Shown one piece after another: positions 50,120-58,054 of a stretch of DNA of 64,000 nucleotides (position 1 is its first letter; every line of letters begins with the position of its first letter). Origin of the DNA: Desulforamulus ruminis DSM 2154 (lineage in GTDB: Bacteria > Bacillota > Desulfotomaculia > Desulfotomaculales > Desulfotomaculaceae); assembly GCF_000215085.1 (NCBI RefSeq), contig NC_015589.1, positions 496,001-560,000 of the forward strand, written 5' to 3'. Both the position numbers and the translations under genes were made by a program. A model generated the notes under the pieces. That model saw only the letters and a list, made by a program, of their open reading frames with translations. It did not search any database and had not been told where the DNA came from.

Positions 50120-51162
50120 TGAAGAAGCTGTACCGGAGCGCTTGGCAACTTATAAAAAATGGGGAGTGTTTTGTGCAGGCCACCGTCTTAACCCAGTCAG
50201 GCTCCTCCCCAAGGACTGCCGGAGCGAAAATGATTGTCCGGCAGGATCAATCCATTGTAGGAACCATTGGCGGCGGCCTGGTGGAAGCCGAGGTTCAAAA
50301 AATGGCCCAGGATATTTTTGAGACAAAGGAATCCATCATTCGCCAGTTTAATCTCACAGGAGCCCAGTCCGGAGAAATGGGTATGATTTGCGGTGGCAAA
50401 ATGGAAATCCTGGTGGAATACCTGGATGCGGCGGACCCCCTGCTGCACACCCTTTACCAGGACATTATCAAGGCCATTGAAACCGGGGAAAAGACGGTTT
50501 TAGTGACGCCTCTGTCCCAGAGAAAAAAGGATCAGGGGGCGGAAGCTTTTCTGATTAAAAACACCGGTTCCATCACCGGGCTTTTTAACGGCCCTGCTGC
50601 ATGGCTGGAAAGGCTGGCGGGGGCGGCCAAGGGAAAATATCCCCGGGTGGTTGTCCTGGAAGAAAACCGTTTTTTATTGGAACCCATCAACACCTACGGC
50701 ACGGTTTATATTTTTGGCGCCGGTCATGTATCCCAAAAACTGGCATTGCTCACCAGCATGGTGGATTTTGTAACCGTGATTTTGGATGATCGGGCGGCAT
50801 TTGCCAACCGGGAACGTTTTCCAACCGCCGACCGTGTAGTGGTATTGGAAAACTTTGAACAGGCCTTTACAAACCTGGGGATTAATGAAGAAAGCTATGT
50901 GGTGATTGTGACCCGGGGACATGCCCATGATCAAACCGTATTGGCCCAGGCTTTAAAAACCACTGCCTGTTATATTGGTATGATCGGCAGCCAGAAGAAG
51001 CGGGATACCCTTTACCGGGCCTTAAAGAAGCAAGGGTTTTCCGCCGAGGAATTGGCCAAGGTCTATGCTCCCATTGGATTGGACATTGACGCGGAAACAC
51101 CGGAGGAAATTGCCGTCAGTATAACCGCGGAGCTGATCAAAGTAAGGGCGGGGCAGAATTGA
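50116..51162 (+). CDS. xdhC: XdhC/CoxI family molybdenum hydroxylase maturation factor
   Basis: 348 residues. The N-terminal CoxI-like domain has GSSPRTAGAKMIVR and GTIGGGLVEAEV; a central MICGGKMEIL motif follows. The C-terminal Rossmann-like domain has YIFGAGHVSQKLALL and VIVTRGHAHDQTVL. XdhC proteins bind the Mo cofactor and help add the terminal sulfur before insertion in the hydroxylase. ATG 50116 overlaps the ligase stop (ATGA); an ATG at 50104 is too close to the GGAG site. Confidence 0.92.
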   Translation: MMKKLYRSAWQLIKNGECFVQATVLTQSGSSPRTAGAKMIVRQDQSIVGTIGGGLVEAEVQKMAQDIFETKESIIRQFNLTGAQSGEMGMICGGKMEILVEYLDAADPLLHTLYQDIIKAIETGEKTVLVTPLSQRKKDQGAEAFLIKNTGSITGLFNGPAAWLERLAGAAKGKYPRVVVLEENRFLLEPINTYGTVYIFGAGHVSQKLALLTSMVDFVTVILDDRAAFANRERFPTADRVVVLENFEQAFTNLGINEESYVVIVTRGHAHDQTVLAQALKTTACYIGMIGSQKKRDTLYRALKKQGFSAEELAKVYAPIGLDIDAETPEEIAVSITAELIKVRAGQN

Positions 51163-52286
51163 CGGGCACTGCGGCGAACCTTGCCGCCCTGGTCTTGGCA
51201 GCGGGGTTTTCCAGCCGCATGGGCCGCTTAAAATCCCTGTTGCCTTTAGGCGAGGCTACAGTGATTGAAAGATCCATTGGGAGCTTTCTGGAGGCAGGCG
51301 TTCAGGACGTCCGGGTGGTACTGGGGCACCGGTCCGAGGAAATTGCCCGGGTACTGGAAGCATCCGGGGTAACCACAATTATGAACCATGAGTATGAAGA
51401 GGGGATGTATTCCTCCATAAGAGCTGCCGTCCGTAGTTTGGAACCGAAAGTGGAAGCCTTTTTTCTGCTGCCGGGGGATCTGCCGTTGGTGCGCTGGCAA
51501 ACCGTGCAGCACCTAACTACGATTTTCGCAGAGAGCGGCAAAAGGATTATCTATCCCTGTTTTAATGGAGAGCGGGGTCATCCGCCCATTATTTCCACCC
51601 GCTATGCCCAGCATATTCTCTCCTGGCATGGGGAGGGAGGACTCAGAGCCCTGCTGAACCAATACGAAGATGACGCCCTGGATATTGAAATCGCAGACCC
51701 GGGGGTGCTGCTGGATATGGACACTCCGGAGGACTATCAAAGAGCGGTACAATGGTTTAAAAGGGGATATGTTCCTGCGGTTCAGGAATGTATGGATCTT
51801 TTAGAGGAATTAAAGGTTGACGGACGAATTGTGGAGCACGGCCGAGCGGTGGCACAGCTTGCCCGGAAATGGGCAATGATGTTGAACCAATGCGGGTGCA
51901 GGCTGAATCTTGACTTAATTCAAGCCGCGGGGCTGCTGCATGACCTGGCCAAAGGGAAGCCGGACCACGCCCGGGTGGGGGCCGATACACTCCGGGAACG
52001 AGGTTATCATGCGGTGGCTGAAATTGTTGCCGGGCATATGGACCTGGGACCGGAGGCGGATGCTGCCATTGATGAAAGAGCCATCCTTTTCTTAGCCGAC
52101 AAAATGGTGCAAGGAGTCCGGAGGATCCCCCTGGAGGAACGGTTTCAGGAGAAGCAAAAACGGTTTGCCGCAGAACCGGAAATATTGAAGAATATAAACC
52201 GCAGATTAAATCATGCCCTTGCAATCAAAGCAAGAATTGAAAATCTTCTGGGTTTTACCATTGAAACCATGGAACCACGAGGATAA
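51159..52286 (+). CDS. MocA-like nucleotidyltransferase fused to an HD domain (DVU_1551-type)
   Basis: 375 residues from TTG 51159, which overlaps the xdhC stop (TTGA). Residues about 8-190: LVLAAGFSSRMGRLKSLLPL and LLPGDLPLV, the NTP-binding loops of MobA/MocA enzymes, here expected to attach CMP to molybdopterin. Residues about 215-350: an HD domain with GLLHDLAKGKPDHARVG and ADKMVQG. The fusion suggests nucleotidyl transfer coupled to phosphohydrolysis or regulation. It is located between xdhC and a histidine phosphatase gene. Confidence 0.88.
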   Translation: MTGTAANLAALVLAAGFSSRMGRLKSLLPLGEATVIERSIGSFLEAGVQDVRVVLGHRSEEIARVLEASGVTTIMNHEYEEGMYSSIRAAVRSLEPKVEAFFLLPGDLPLVRWQTVQHLTTIFAESGKRIIYPCFNGERGHPPIISTRYAQHILSWHGEGGLRALLNQYEDDALDIEIADPGVLLDMDTPEDYQRAVQWFKRGYVPAVQECMDLLEELKVDGRIVEHGRAVAQLARKWAMMLNQCGCRLNLDLIQAAGLLHDLAKGKPDHARVGADTLRERGYHAVAEIVAGHMDLGPEADAAIDERAILFLADKMVQGVRRIPLEERFQEKQKRFAAEPEILKNINRRLNHALAIKARIENLLGFTIETMEPRG

Positions 52287-52303
52287 ACAAAAGGGGATAA
52301 GCT

Positions 52304-52918
52304 ATGGAACCCAGGCTAATTTATTTGATCCGCCACGGAATGATTGCTGTCAATGGCAGCAAACGTTTTATTGGACAGATTGACCTGCCCCTCAATGAAG
52401 AAGGAATCAATCAGGCCAAGCGTCTGCGGCAGGAACTAAGCTGTATCCGGTTCAGCAACATATACTGCAGTGACTTACAGCGTTCCGTACAGACGGCGGA
52501 AATCATTGCCGCCAAACATGGCCTCCAGCCTGTCATTTGCCCGGAACTGAGAGAGATCCGTTTGGGAGAATGGGAAGGCCGCTCCTTTGAAGAGATCAAC
52601 CGGAAGTATCCGGAAGAGTTTAAAGCCCGGGGCAGAGACATTGTCAACTATCAACCTCCCGGAGGGGAAAGTTTTGCCCATTGCAACCAAAGGATTTTGG
52701 ACAAGTTGGAGGAAATACTCGGTTCCACCTCAGGAAATATTTTAATTACAGGGCATGCCGGGGTGAACCGGTTAATTCTCTGCCGGGTGATGGGAATGCC
52801 TATACAAAACCTTTTTCGTGTCTGCCAGGATTACGGTTGTTTAAATTTAATTCTCTACGGAAATTTTGGTTATCGGCTAAAAAAACTAAATCAGGTATAC
52901 AGGATGATTCCTGTTTAA
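52304..52918 (+). CDS. Histidine phosphatase family protein, active-site complete
   Basis: 204 residues. The catalytic motif is LIRHGM (His about 11), with SDLQRSVQTAEII for the substrate arginine, LREIRLGEWEGRSFEEI for the proton donor and ITGHAGVNRLI for the second His. This is the CobC/phosphoglycerate-mutase-like branch. In this setting it may dephosphorylate a cofactor intermediate; that is inference. ATG 52304 follows AAAGGGG. Last gene of the run starting at 43663. Confidence 0.88.
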   Translation: MEPRLIYLIRHGMIAVNGSKRFIGQIDLPLNEEGINQAKRLRQELSCIRFSNIYCSDLQRSVQTAEIIAAKHGLQPVICPELREIRLGEWEGRSFEEINRKYPEEFKARGRDIVNYQPPGGESFAHCNQRILDKLEEILGSTSGNILITGHAGVNRLILCRVMGMPIQNLFRVCQDYGCLNLILYGNFGYRLKKLNQVYRMIPV

Positions 52919-53141
52919 AGAGATTAAGAGGGATTTAAGCTTTTATGTAGAATAATCTTAGTTATAGTTCGATAATTATTTGATAGAAATAGCGTTCTAA
53001 AGATTTACTTTACCATCCTCTTAGGGACGTACATATGATCATGAATCTGAAGTATACAAAATAATACGCTGACTTTTATTGACGATGGGTGTTGATTTGT
53101 ATATCTTTATAAAAAAGGGCTGTGTGGTTGTTAACTGCCGG

Positions 53142-53316
53142 CTATCTTCCGAGTTGCTGTTCCTAAAGCACTTCTTTTGTGCCATGGAACGGTATACCGG
53201 GGCAATGAGCGGCCCAAAGGGTTTAAAAGGGAAACCTTTAAGCCTCCCTGATGGAAAGGAAGCAAAGAATTTTTTGTTAGCGTCAATGTAAGCCGCTGTT
53301 TTGACAGCGGTTTTTT
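53142..53316 (+). promoter_or_regulatory. Divergent Moco/Tuco-family riboswitch with terminator (R3)
   Basis: CTTCCGAG (53144-53151), a long P3 region with TTGC/GCAA and GTTCC/GGAAC pairings, core AGGGTTTAAAAGGGAAACC, CCTCCCTGATGGAAAGGAAG (53241-53260). The terminator CCGCTG-TTTTGA-CAGCGG plus TTTTTT is at 53291-53314. The sequence is closely related to R4. It precedes the dead phosphatase, ModA-like and TOBE genes. The rest of 52919-53141 is AT-rich with a TTGACG at 53079. Confidence 0.8.
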
Positions 53317-53378
53317 GTTTTTATATCAGGCAGAGATCTTTTGTTGTGCAAATAACAGACGATAAGCAGGGAGAAAAA

Positions 53379-53993
53379 ATGGAACAGCGGTTAATTTACA
53401 TAATAAGAAACGGAGAGACCAATCCTAGAGGGAACGGGTTTTTTTTAGGTCAAACCGATTGGCCGTTAAGCGAAGAAGGGATAAAACAGGCGGAGCGTCT
53501 GCGGCAGGAACTGAGTTGCGTGCGTATTTCTCATATTTTCTGCAGTGATCTGCAGCGTTCTTTAAAAACAGCCCAAATGATTGCTGAAAAACAAAAAATA
53601 AACCCGGTGGCCCGCAAGGAGCTCCGGGAAATCAATCTTGGGGAATGGGATGGCCGCTCATTTGAAGAGATTAAAAGAAAATATCCTACAGAATTTAAAA
53701 ATCGCGGCAAGGATATTGAAAACTACCGGCCTCCCGGGGGAGAAAGTTTTGCTGATTGCAGCCATCGGGCAGTGACGGCCTATCATGAAATTCTCAATGG
53801 GACCAAAGGGAATCTCGTCATTACAGGACATGCCGGAATTAACCGGGTGATACTGTGTCATCTGCTGGATATCCCCTTAAAGAGTTTGTTTAAAATTACC
53901 CAGGACTACGGCTGTTTGAATCTCATATGGTACGGAAGTTTTGGTTACCGGCTGAGGGTATTTAACCGCATATTCAGGCGGGTACCCTATTAA
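53379..53993 (+). CDS. Histidine phosphatase paralogue lacking the catalytic histidine
   Basis: 204 residues from ATG 53379 after AGGGAG. It is a close paralogue of the gene at 52304 over the whole length. The RHG triad is changed to RNG (IIRNGET): codon AAC for Asn where the phospho-accepting His belongs. The second His (ITGHAGINRVI), the Arg and Glu regions are kept. I infer a protein that binds but does not turn over its substrate, perhaps a sensor or chaperone. Behind riboswitch R3. Confidence 0.85.
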   Translation: MEQRLIYIIRNGETNPRGNGFFLGQTDWPLSEEGIKQAERLRQELSCVRISHIFCSDLQRSLKTAQMIAEKQKINPVARKELREINLGEWDGRSFEEIKRKYPTEFKNRGKDIENYRPPGGESFADCSHRAVTAYHEILNGTKGNLVITGHAGINRVILCHLLDIPLKSLFKITQDYGCLNLIWYGSFGYRLRVFNRIFRRVPY

Positions 53994-54012
53994 TTAGTAG
54001 GGGGGATCATCG

Positions 54013-54791
54013 ATGACAGCCCAAAATAAAATACAGTTGCAGCGGCCATGGTTCTCCGGAATGCGCTGATGGACATCAGAAAAATGTTTATGGAAAAGAA
54101 CAGCGGCCTTGATATTGCCGTTGAATTCGGTCCTTCAGGAGTTTTAAGCAGAAACATTGAAAAGGGCCAGGCGGTAGATCTTTTTATCTCTGCGGGACAA
54201 AAAGAAATAGACCGGTTGGCAGATAAAGGGTTCATTCTGCCTGATTCCCGGAAAAGTCTGGTGGGCAATCAAATGGTGGTCATGCTGAAAAAGGGCTTGA
54301 CCATGAATTATCTGGCCGATTTAACTACCGATCAATTTAGAAACATCGTCCTGCCCTTTCCAGATAAAGCGCCCTCCGGCAGATATGCCAAGGAGATGCT
54401 GATTCGCCTGGGTCTATGGGATGTCTTGACTGAAAAACAATATTTTGTTGATGACGTGAAACAGGTAGTTGAGGCCGTAGCCGGTGGAGAGGCCGATGCG
54501 GGATTTGCCTGGTATGCCGATATACAAGCAACACCCGGTTTGGACTATTATCGAATCCCCCAGGCCGCCTATGAGCCGGTTATGGTTACCGCAGCCCTCC
54601 CTTTATATGCTGAAAAAAATATTTCGGCTAAAAAGTTTTTGGAATATATTGCTTCGGAGGAAGGAATAATAACCCTTGAAAAGTATGGGTTTACCAGGCC
54701 GGAACAGGGGCAGGGCGCAAAAAGGCCCCATATCCTTTGGAAGTTCCTTACGCCCTCCTATGAGGACGATTTTGTAAATGCATTGCTTTAA
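54013..54791 (+). pseudogene. Leaderless ModA-like binding protein, apparently frameshifted near its start
   Basis: From 54030 the frame encodes NTVAAAMVLRNALMDIRKMF, then GPSGVLSRNIEKGQAVDLFISAG, SGRYAKEML and EADAGFAWYADI, the full ModA fold. The only start with a ribosome site (AGGGGGG) is ATG 54013, which reads MTAQNKIQLQ in another frame and stops at 54067-54069. One extra A in the A-run at 54028-54031 would join both frames to MTAQNKNTVAAAMVL. Either a base is lost or translation begins at ATG 54048 in the ModA core. No signal peptide exists in either case, so the product would be cytoplasmic. Confidence 0.65.
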
Positions 54792-54813
54792 ATAAAGCGA
54801 AGGAGTGGTAAAA

Positions 54814-55020
54814 ATGCAGCTCAGCACCCGCAATTTATTGAAGGGCCGGATTAAGACCATTAAATCCGATACGGTTTCCTCTGAAGTGGTTATGGACATC
54901 GGCGGTCCGGAGATCTGTGCCTTGATTACAACAGGGTCTGTCAACCGGATGGGATTAAAAGAGGGTGATGAAGTTGTGGCTATGGTTAAAGCAACTTCTG
55001 TTATGATTATGAAAGAATAG
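54814..55020 (+). CDS. mop: Single TOBE-domain molybdate-binding protein (molbindin)
   Basis: 68 residues from ATG 54814 after AAGGAG. LSTRNLLKGRIKTIKSDTVSSEVVMDIG and GLKEGDEVVAMVKATSVMI are the TOBE/Mop signature. Molbindins bind molybdate or tungstate between subunits and serve for storage or sensing. It lies in the R3 transcript. The ModC protein in the next operon lacks its own TOBE domain, so this protein could substitute. Confidence 0.9.
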   Translation: MQLSTRNLLKGRIKTIKSDTVSSEVVMDIGGPEICALITTGSVNRMGLKEGDEVVAMVKATSVMIMKE

Positions 55021-55080
55021 TGCCATTACTTATTATATAAAAGATATTCATATCCATAATATGACCTTGGTGTTTGTTTT

Positions 55081-55203
55081 TGCATTTATATTTATGATGC
55101 ATATAGCAAACATTTTTTTGTTGCATCTATAATCATGGCGCACTTAGCCTTTGTTTTATTTCTGCATTTATGCTTGCGACGCATATAGTAAATATTTTGT
55201 ATA
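55081..55203. repeat. Three tandem 41-bp repeats upstream of modABC
   Basis: TGCATTTAT (55081), TGCATCTAT (55122) and TGCATTTAT (55163) recur at exactly 41 bases. Each is followed by a spacer and GCATATAG or GCGCACTTAG. The third unit ends over a TATACT that could be the -10 box (55200-55205). The arrangement suits an operator array on one DNA face. No ORF. Confidence 0.75.
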
Positions 55204-55299
55204 CTATTGTCTAATGTGTTGCTTTAAAGTGAATTTTTTGTTATTTTATTAAGTAAGTAATGTTGAAATTTTGTATAAATATTGCGGTCAGGCGGTTGG

Positions 55300-55482
55300 T
55301 TACTTTCTGACCGGCTTTTGAGCAGATGTTCCTAAAGCATGGCCAGGGGATATTTGTCGGGCAATGCGGCCCAAAGGATCTGAACGGAAACGTTGATCCC
55401 TTCCTTTCAAGAAAGGAAGACAATAGCATACTTTTTAGCGCCAATGAAGTGCCGCTGCCAGAAAATGCAGCGGTTTTTTATT
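55300..55482 (+). promoter_or_regulatory. Divergent Moco/Tuco-family riboswitch with terminator (R4), upstream of modABC
   Basis: It aligns with R3: GTTCCTAAAGCA, GGGCAATG, GCGGCCCAAAGG, GGAAAC core and the linker before the terminator are shared. The core hairpin is GGATCTGAAC-GGAAAC-GTTGATCC, and the last aptamer helix is CTTCCTTTC-AA-GAAAGGAAG. The CTCCGAG box is degenerate (CTTTTGAG, 55315). Terminator CCGCTGC/GCAGCGG plus TTTTTTATTTTTT at 55452-55486. Confidence 0.7.
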
Positions 55483-55611
55483 TTTTAAGATTAGCACTGA
55501 TTTCTTGTGTCTGCGCAGGTAATAAACAGGCTGCCGACGGTAGATGAAAGGATGTGATATTTGAAGGCTCGGCTGTTCATTCTATATTTAAAGATGACGG
55601 GAGGAGAAAAA

Positions 55612-56415
55612 ATGAAAAGAAAAATAGTGGTATGGCTGGCGGTGATGATGTTAACCCTTTTGGTTATCACCGGCTGCGGTGGACAGAAAGAAAATAACGA
55701 TGCAAATTCAAATGCGCAAGTGGAACCTGTTGATCTGACCATATCGGCAGCCGCCAGCCTAAAGGATGCTGCGGAAGAATTAAAGGGTATTTATGCGAAA
55801 CAACATACGGAGGTAGCTATTACTTATAATTTTGGCGCATCGGGCACCTTGCAAAAACAAATTGAAGAAGGGGCTCCGGCCGACCTGTTTATTTCTGCCG
55901 GCAAAAGCCAAATGGATGCGCTGGCCGAAAAAGGCTTGATTGTGGAGGGTTCCCGTAAGGACCTGCTGGGCAACGATTTGGTATTGGTAGCCGGAAAAGA
56001 CAGCCAGATTGCCAGCTTTGAGGATCTGGCCAAACCGGAAGTAGGTAAGATCGGCATTGGCACCCCTGAGTCTGTTCCCGCAGGGAAATACGCTCAGGAA
56101 GCTTTGACCAACCTGCAGCTTTGGGATAAACTTCAGCCTAAGCTGGTATTGGCCAAGGATGTGCGTCAGGTGTTGACTTATGTGGAAAGCGGTAATGCGG
56201 ATGCCGGTCTGGTTTATCGTTCCGATGCGCTGATCAGCCAGGAGGTTAAAGTGGTTGCTGCCGCCCCGGAAGACTCCCATAAACCCATTGTGTATCCCAT
56301 GGCCATTCTTAAAGACACCAAACAGCAAAAAGCTGTAGAGGATTTTGCAGCTTTCCTGTCCAGCGATGAGGCAGCCCAGGTATTTGAAAAATATGGTTTT
56401 AAACCAATAAAGTAA
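55612..56415 (+). CDS. modA: Molybdate ABC transporter substrate-binding lipoprotein
   Basis: 267 residues from ATG 55612 after GGGAGG. Lipoprotein signal with lipobox VITGC, then LTISAAASLKDAAEELK, FGASGTLQKQIEEGAPADLFISAG and VPAGKYAQEAL, the oxyanion-binding motifs of ModA. Captures molybdate (or tungstate) outside the membrane. First gene of modABC, behind R4. Confidence 0.93.
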   Translation: MKRKIVVWLAVMMLTLLVITGCGGQKENNDANSNAQVEPVDLTISAAASLKDAAEELKGIYAKQHTEVAITYNFGASGTLQKQIEEGAPADLFISAGKSQMDALAEKGLIVEGSRKDLLGNDLVLVAGKDSQIASFEDLAKPEVGKIGIGTPESVPAGKYAQEALTNLQLWDKLQPKLVLAKDVRQVLTYVESGNADAGLVYRSDALISQEVKVVAAAPEDSHKPIVYPMAILKDTKQQKAVEDFAAFLSSDEAAQVFEKYGFKPIK

Positions 56416-56430
56416 CCCTATGGTATTAAG

Positions 56431-57102
56431 ATGTTTATAGAACTGTCTGACTGGTCTCCTGTATTACTTTCCTTAAAAACGGCACTCATCGCAGTCATTA
56501 TTGTCATCCTCTTCGGGCTGCCTCTGTCCCGCCTTATGGCCAGATGGGAGTTCCCCGGAAAAGACTTACTGGAAGCGGCCATTACCTTGCCCATGGTGCT
56601 GCCGCCTTCGGTGATTGGTTACGGCCTGCTTATGCTGATTGGTAAGAACGGATTTCTGGGTAAAATCCTGGCCAATATGGGAATTTCTTTAATCTTCACC
56701 TGGTGGGCGGCTGTTTTAGCTGCTACCGTGGTAGCTTTCCCGTTAATGTACCAGAGTGCCAAAGCTGCGTTTAAAAGTGTAGACGTAAATTATGAGAAAG
56801 CCGCCAGGACCCTGGGAGCCGGTGAGGTAAGAATATTTCTTACCATCACCCTCCCCCTGGCCTGGCCGGGAATTGTAGCCGGATTGGTGCTCTCCTTTGC
56901 CCGGGCTTTGGGTGAATTTGGCGCTACACTAATGGTGGCGGGAAACATCCCGGGAAAAACCTCCACCATCCCGGTGGCCATTTTCTTTGCAGTGGACGCC
57001 GGAGACGACGCTACCGCCAGAACCCTGGTGGCCATTGTAACGGTATTTAGTTTCTTAGTTATTTTCTGGGTTAACCGGTGGGCTAAAAGGCAAAATTATT
57101 AA
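56431..57102 (+). CDS. modB: Molybdate ABC transporter permease
   Basis: 223 residues, five or six helices. TLPMVLPPSVIGYGLL and the coupling loop ARTLGAGEVRIFLTITLPLAWPGI, followed by ARALGEFGATLMVAGN, are diagnostic of ModB. Begins 15 bases after modA; forms the homodimeric channel with ModC. Confidence 0.95.
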   Translation: MFIELSDWSPVLLSLKTALIAVIIVILFGLPLSRLMARWEFPGKDLLEAAITLPMVLPPSVIGYGLLMLIGKNGFLGKILANMGISLIFTWWAAVLAATVVAFPLMYQSAKAAFKSVDVNYEKAARTLGAGEVRIFLTITLPLAWPGIVAGLVLSFARALGEFGATLMVAGNIPGKTSTIPVAIFFAVDAGDDATARTLVAIVTVFSFLVIFWVNRWAKRQNY

Positions 57103-57116
57103 AGTACGGTGATGTA

Positions 57117-57806
57117 ATGTTGGAAGCCTCTATTAACAAAAAACTTTGGCACTTTAACTTACAAGTTGAACTAAAAGTCAGCAACCAGATTGTCGTGCTG
57201 TGGGGTCCTTCCGGTTCCGGAAAAACAACGGTTTTACACTGCCTGGCGGGTTTGCGCAACCCTTCATCCGGTTTTGTTAAAATAAATAATCAGGTGGTTT
57301 TTTCCTCCGAGGAAAAAATCAATATTCCCACAAGGCTTAGAAATATCGGCTACCTTTTTCAGGACTATGCTTTATTCCCCCATATGACGGTAAAGAAAAA
57401 TGTTTTATACGGACTTAACAGTACCAAGAAGAAAACGGCAAAAACCCTGGACCCTTTAGAACTGCTTAATTCCTTTGGGGTAGGACATCTCATGGACCGC
57501 TATCCAAGGCAGCTCTCCGGGGGAGAAAGGCAGCGGGTGGCCCTGGCCAGGGCTTTGGCGGTTCAGCCCCGATTGTTGTTGTTGGATGAACCCCTCAGCG
57601 CCTTAGATAAAGAAACCAGGTTAAATTTAAGACAGGAGCTTAAAAATCTGCACCGTCAATGGAAAATCCCTTTTGTTCTGGTAACCCACGACGAGGAAGA
57701 AGCAAAATTTTTAGGGGATCAGATTATTTCCATGGAAAAGGGAGAGGTAAAAGAATTATTAAGATGCCGGAGTGTTGCCACAACATTTCCGTCTAAAGAT
57801 TTGTAA
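57117..57806 (+). CDS. modC: Molybdate ABC transporter ATPase, without TOBE domain
   Basis: 229 residues, much shorter than the usual ModC of about 350. Walker A GPSGSGKTT, signature LSGGERQRVALARAL, Walker B LLLLDEPLSALD and H-loop LVTHD are complete. The C-terminal TOBE (molybdate-binding regulatory) domain is absent. The separate molbindin at 54814 may supply this function. ATG 57117 has GGTGATG upstream, a weak site. Confidence 0.9.
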   Translation: MLEASINKKLWHFNLQVELKVSNQIVVLWGPSGSGKTTVLHCLAGLRNPSSGFVKINNQVVFSSEEKINIPTRLRNIGYLFQDYALFPHMTVKKNVLYGLNSTKKKTAKTLDPLELLNSFGVGHLMDRYPRQLSGGERQRVALARALAVQPRLLLLDEPLSALDKETRLNLRQELKNLHRQWKIPFVLVTHDEEEAKFLGDQIISMEKGEVKELLRCRSVATTFPSKDL

Positions 57807-57899
57807 TAAACGATCCACATAAAAAATAATTTGTATTTTAATTTTACAAAGAGGATTAATGCAATCCATGTAGAATAAACTATAAATAAGCTCAACGAA

Positions 57900-58042
57900 T
57901 TACCTCCGAGCCTTGGAACCTGGGATGGCAGATTATGGTTCCCAGGCCCATAGGGTTTATCTGGAAACGGGTAAGCCTCCCGTGCGGAAAGGATGGTAAG
58001 TGTTTTTCTTGTGTCTTTTACCGCACCTCGTGCGGTTTTTTA
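57900..58042 (+). promoter_or_regulatory. Moco-family riboswitch with terminator (R5), first of a tandem pair
   Basis: CCTCCGAG (57903-57910), P3 hairpin CCTTGGAACC/GGTTCCCAGG, core AGGGTTTATCTGGAAACGGG, CCTCCCGTGCGGAAAGGA ending at 57993. TACC/GGTA close the outer helix. The terminator is CCGCAC-CTC-GTGCGG plus TTTTTT at 58021-58041. The best match in the window to the Moco consensus as I remember it. Confidence 0.92.
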
Positions 58043-58054
58043 ATTTAATATAAT

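Noticed and set aside
54013-54069. Programmed -1 frameshift in the ModA-like gene
   Set aside because: No slippery heptamer allows re-pairing at the needed codons (AAA, ATA, CAG); a lost base is simpler.
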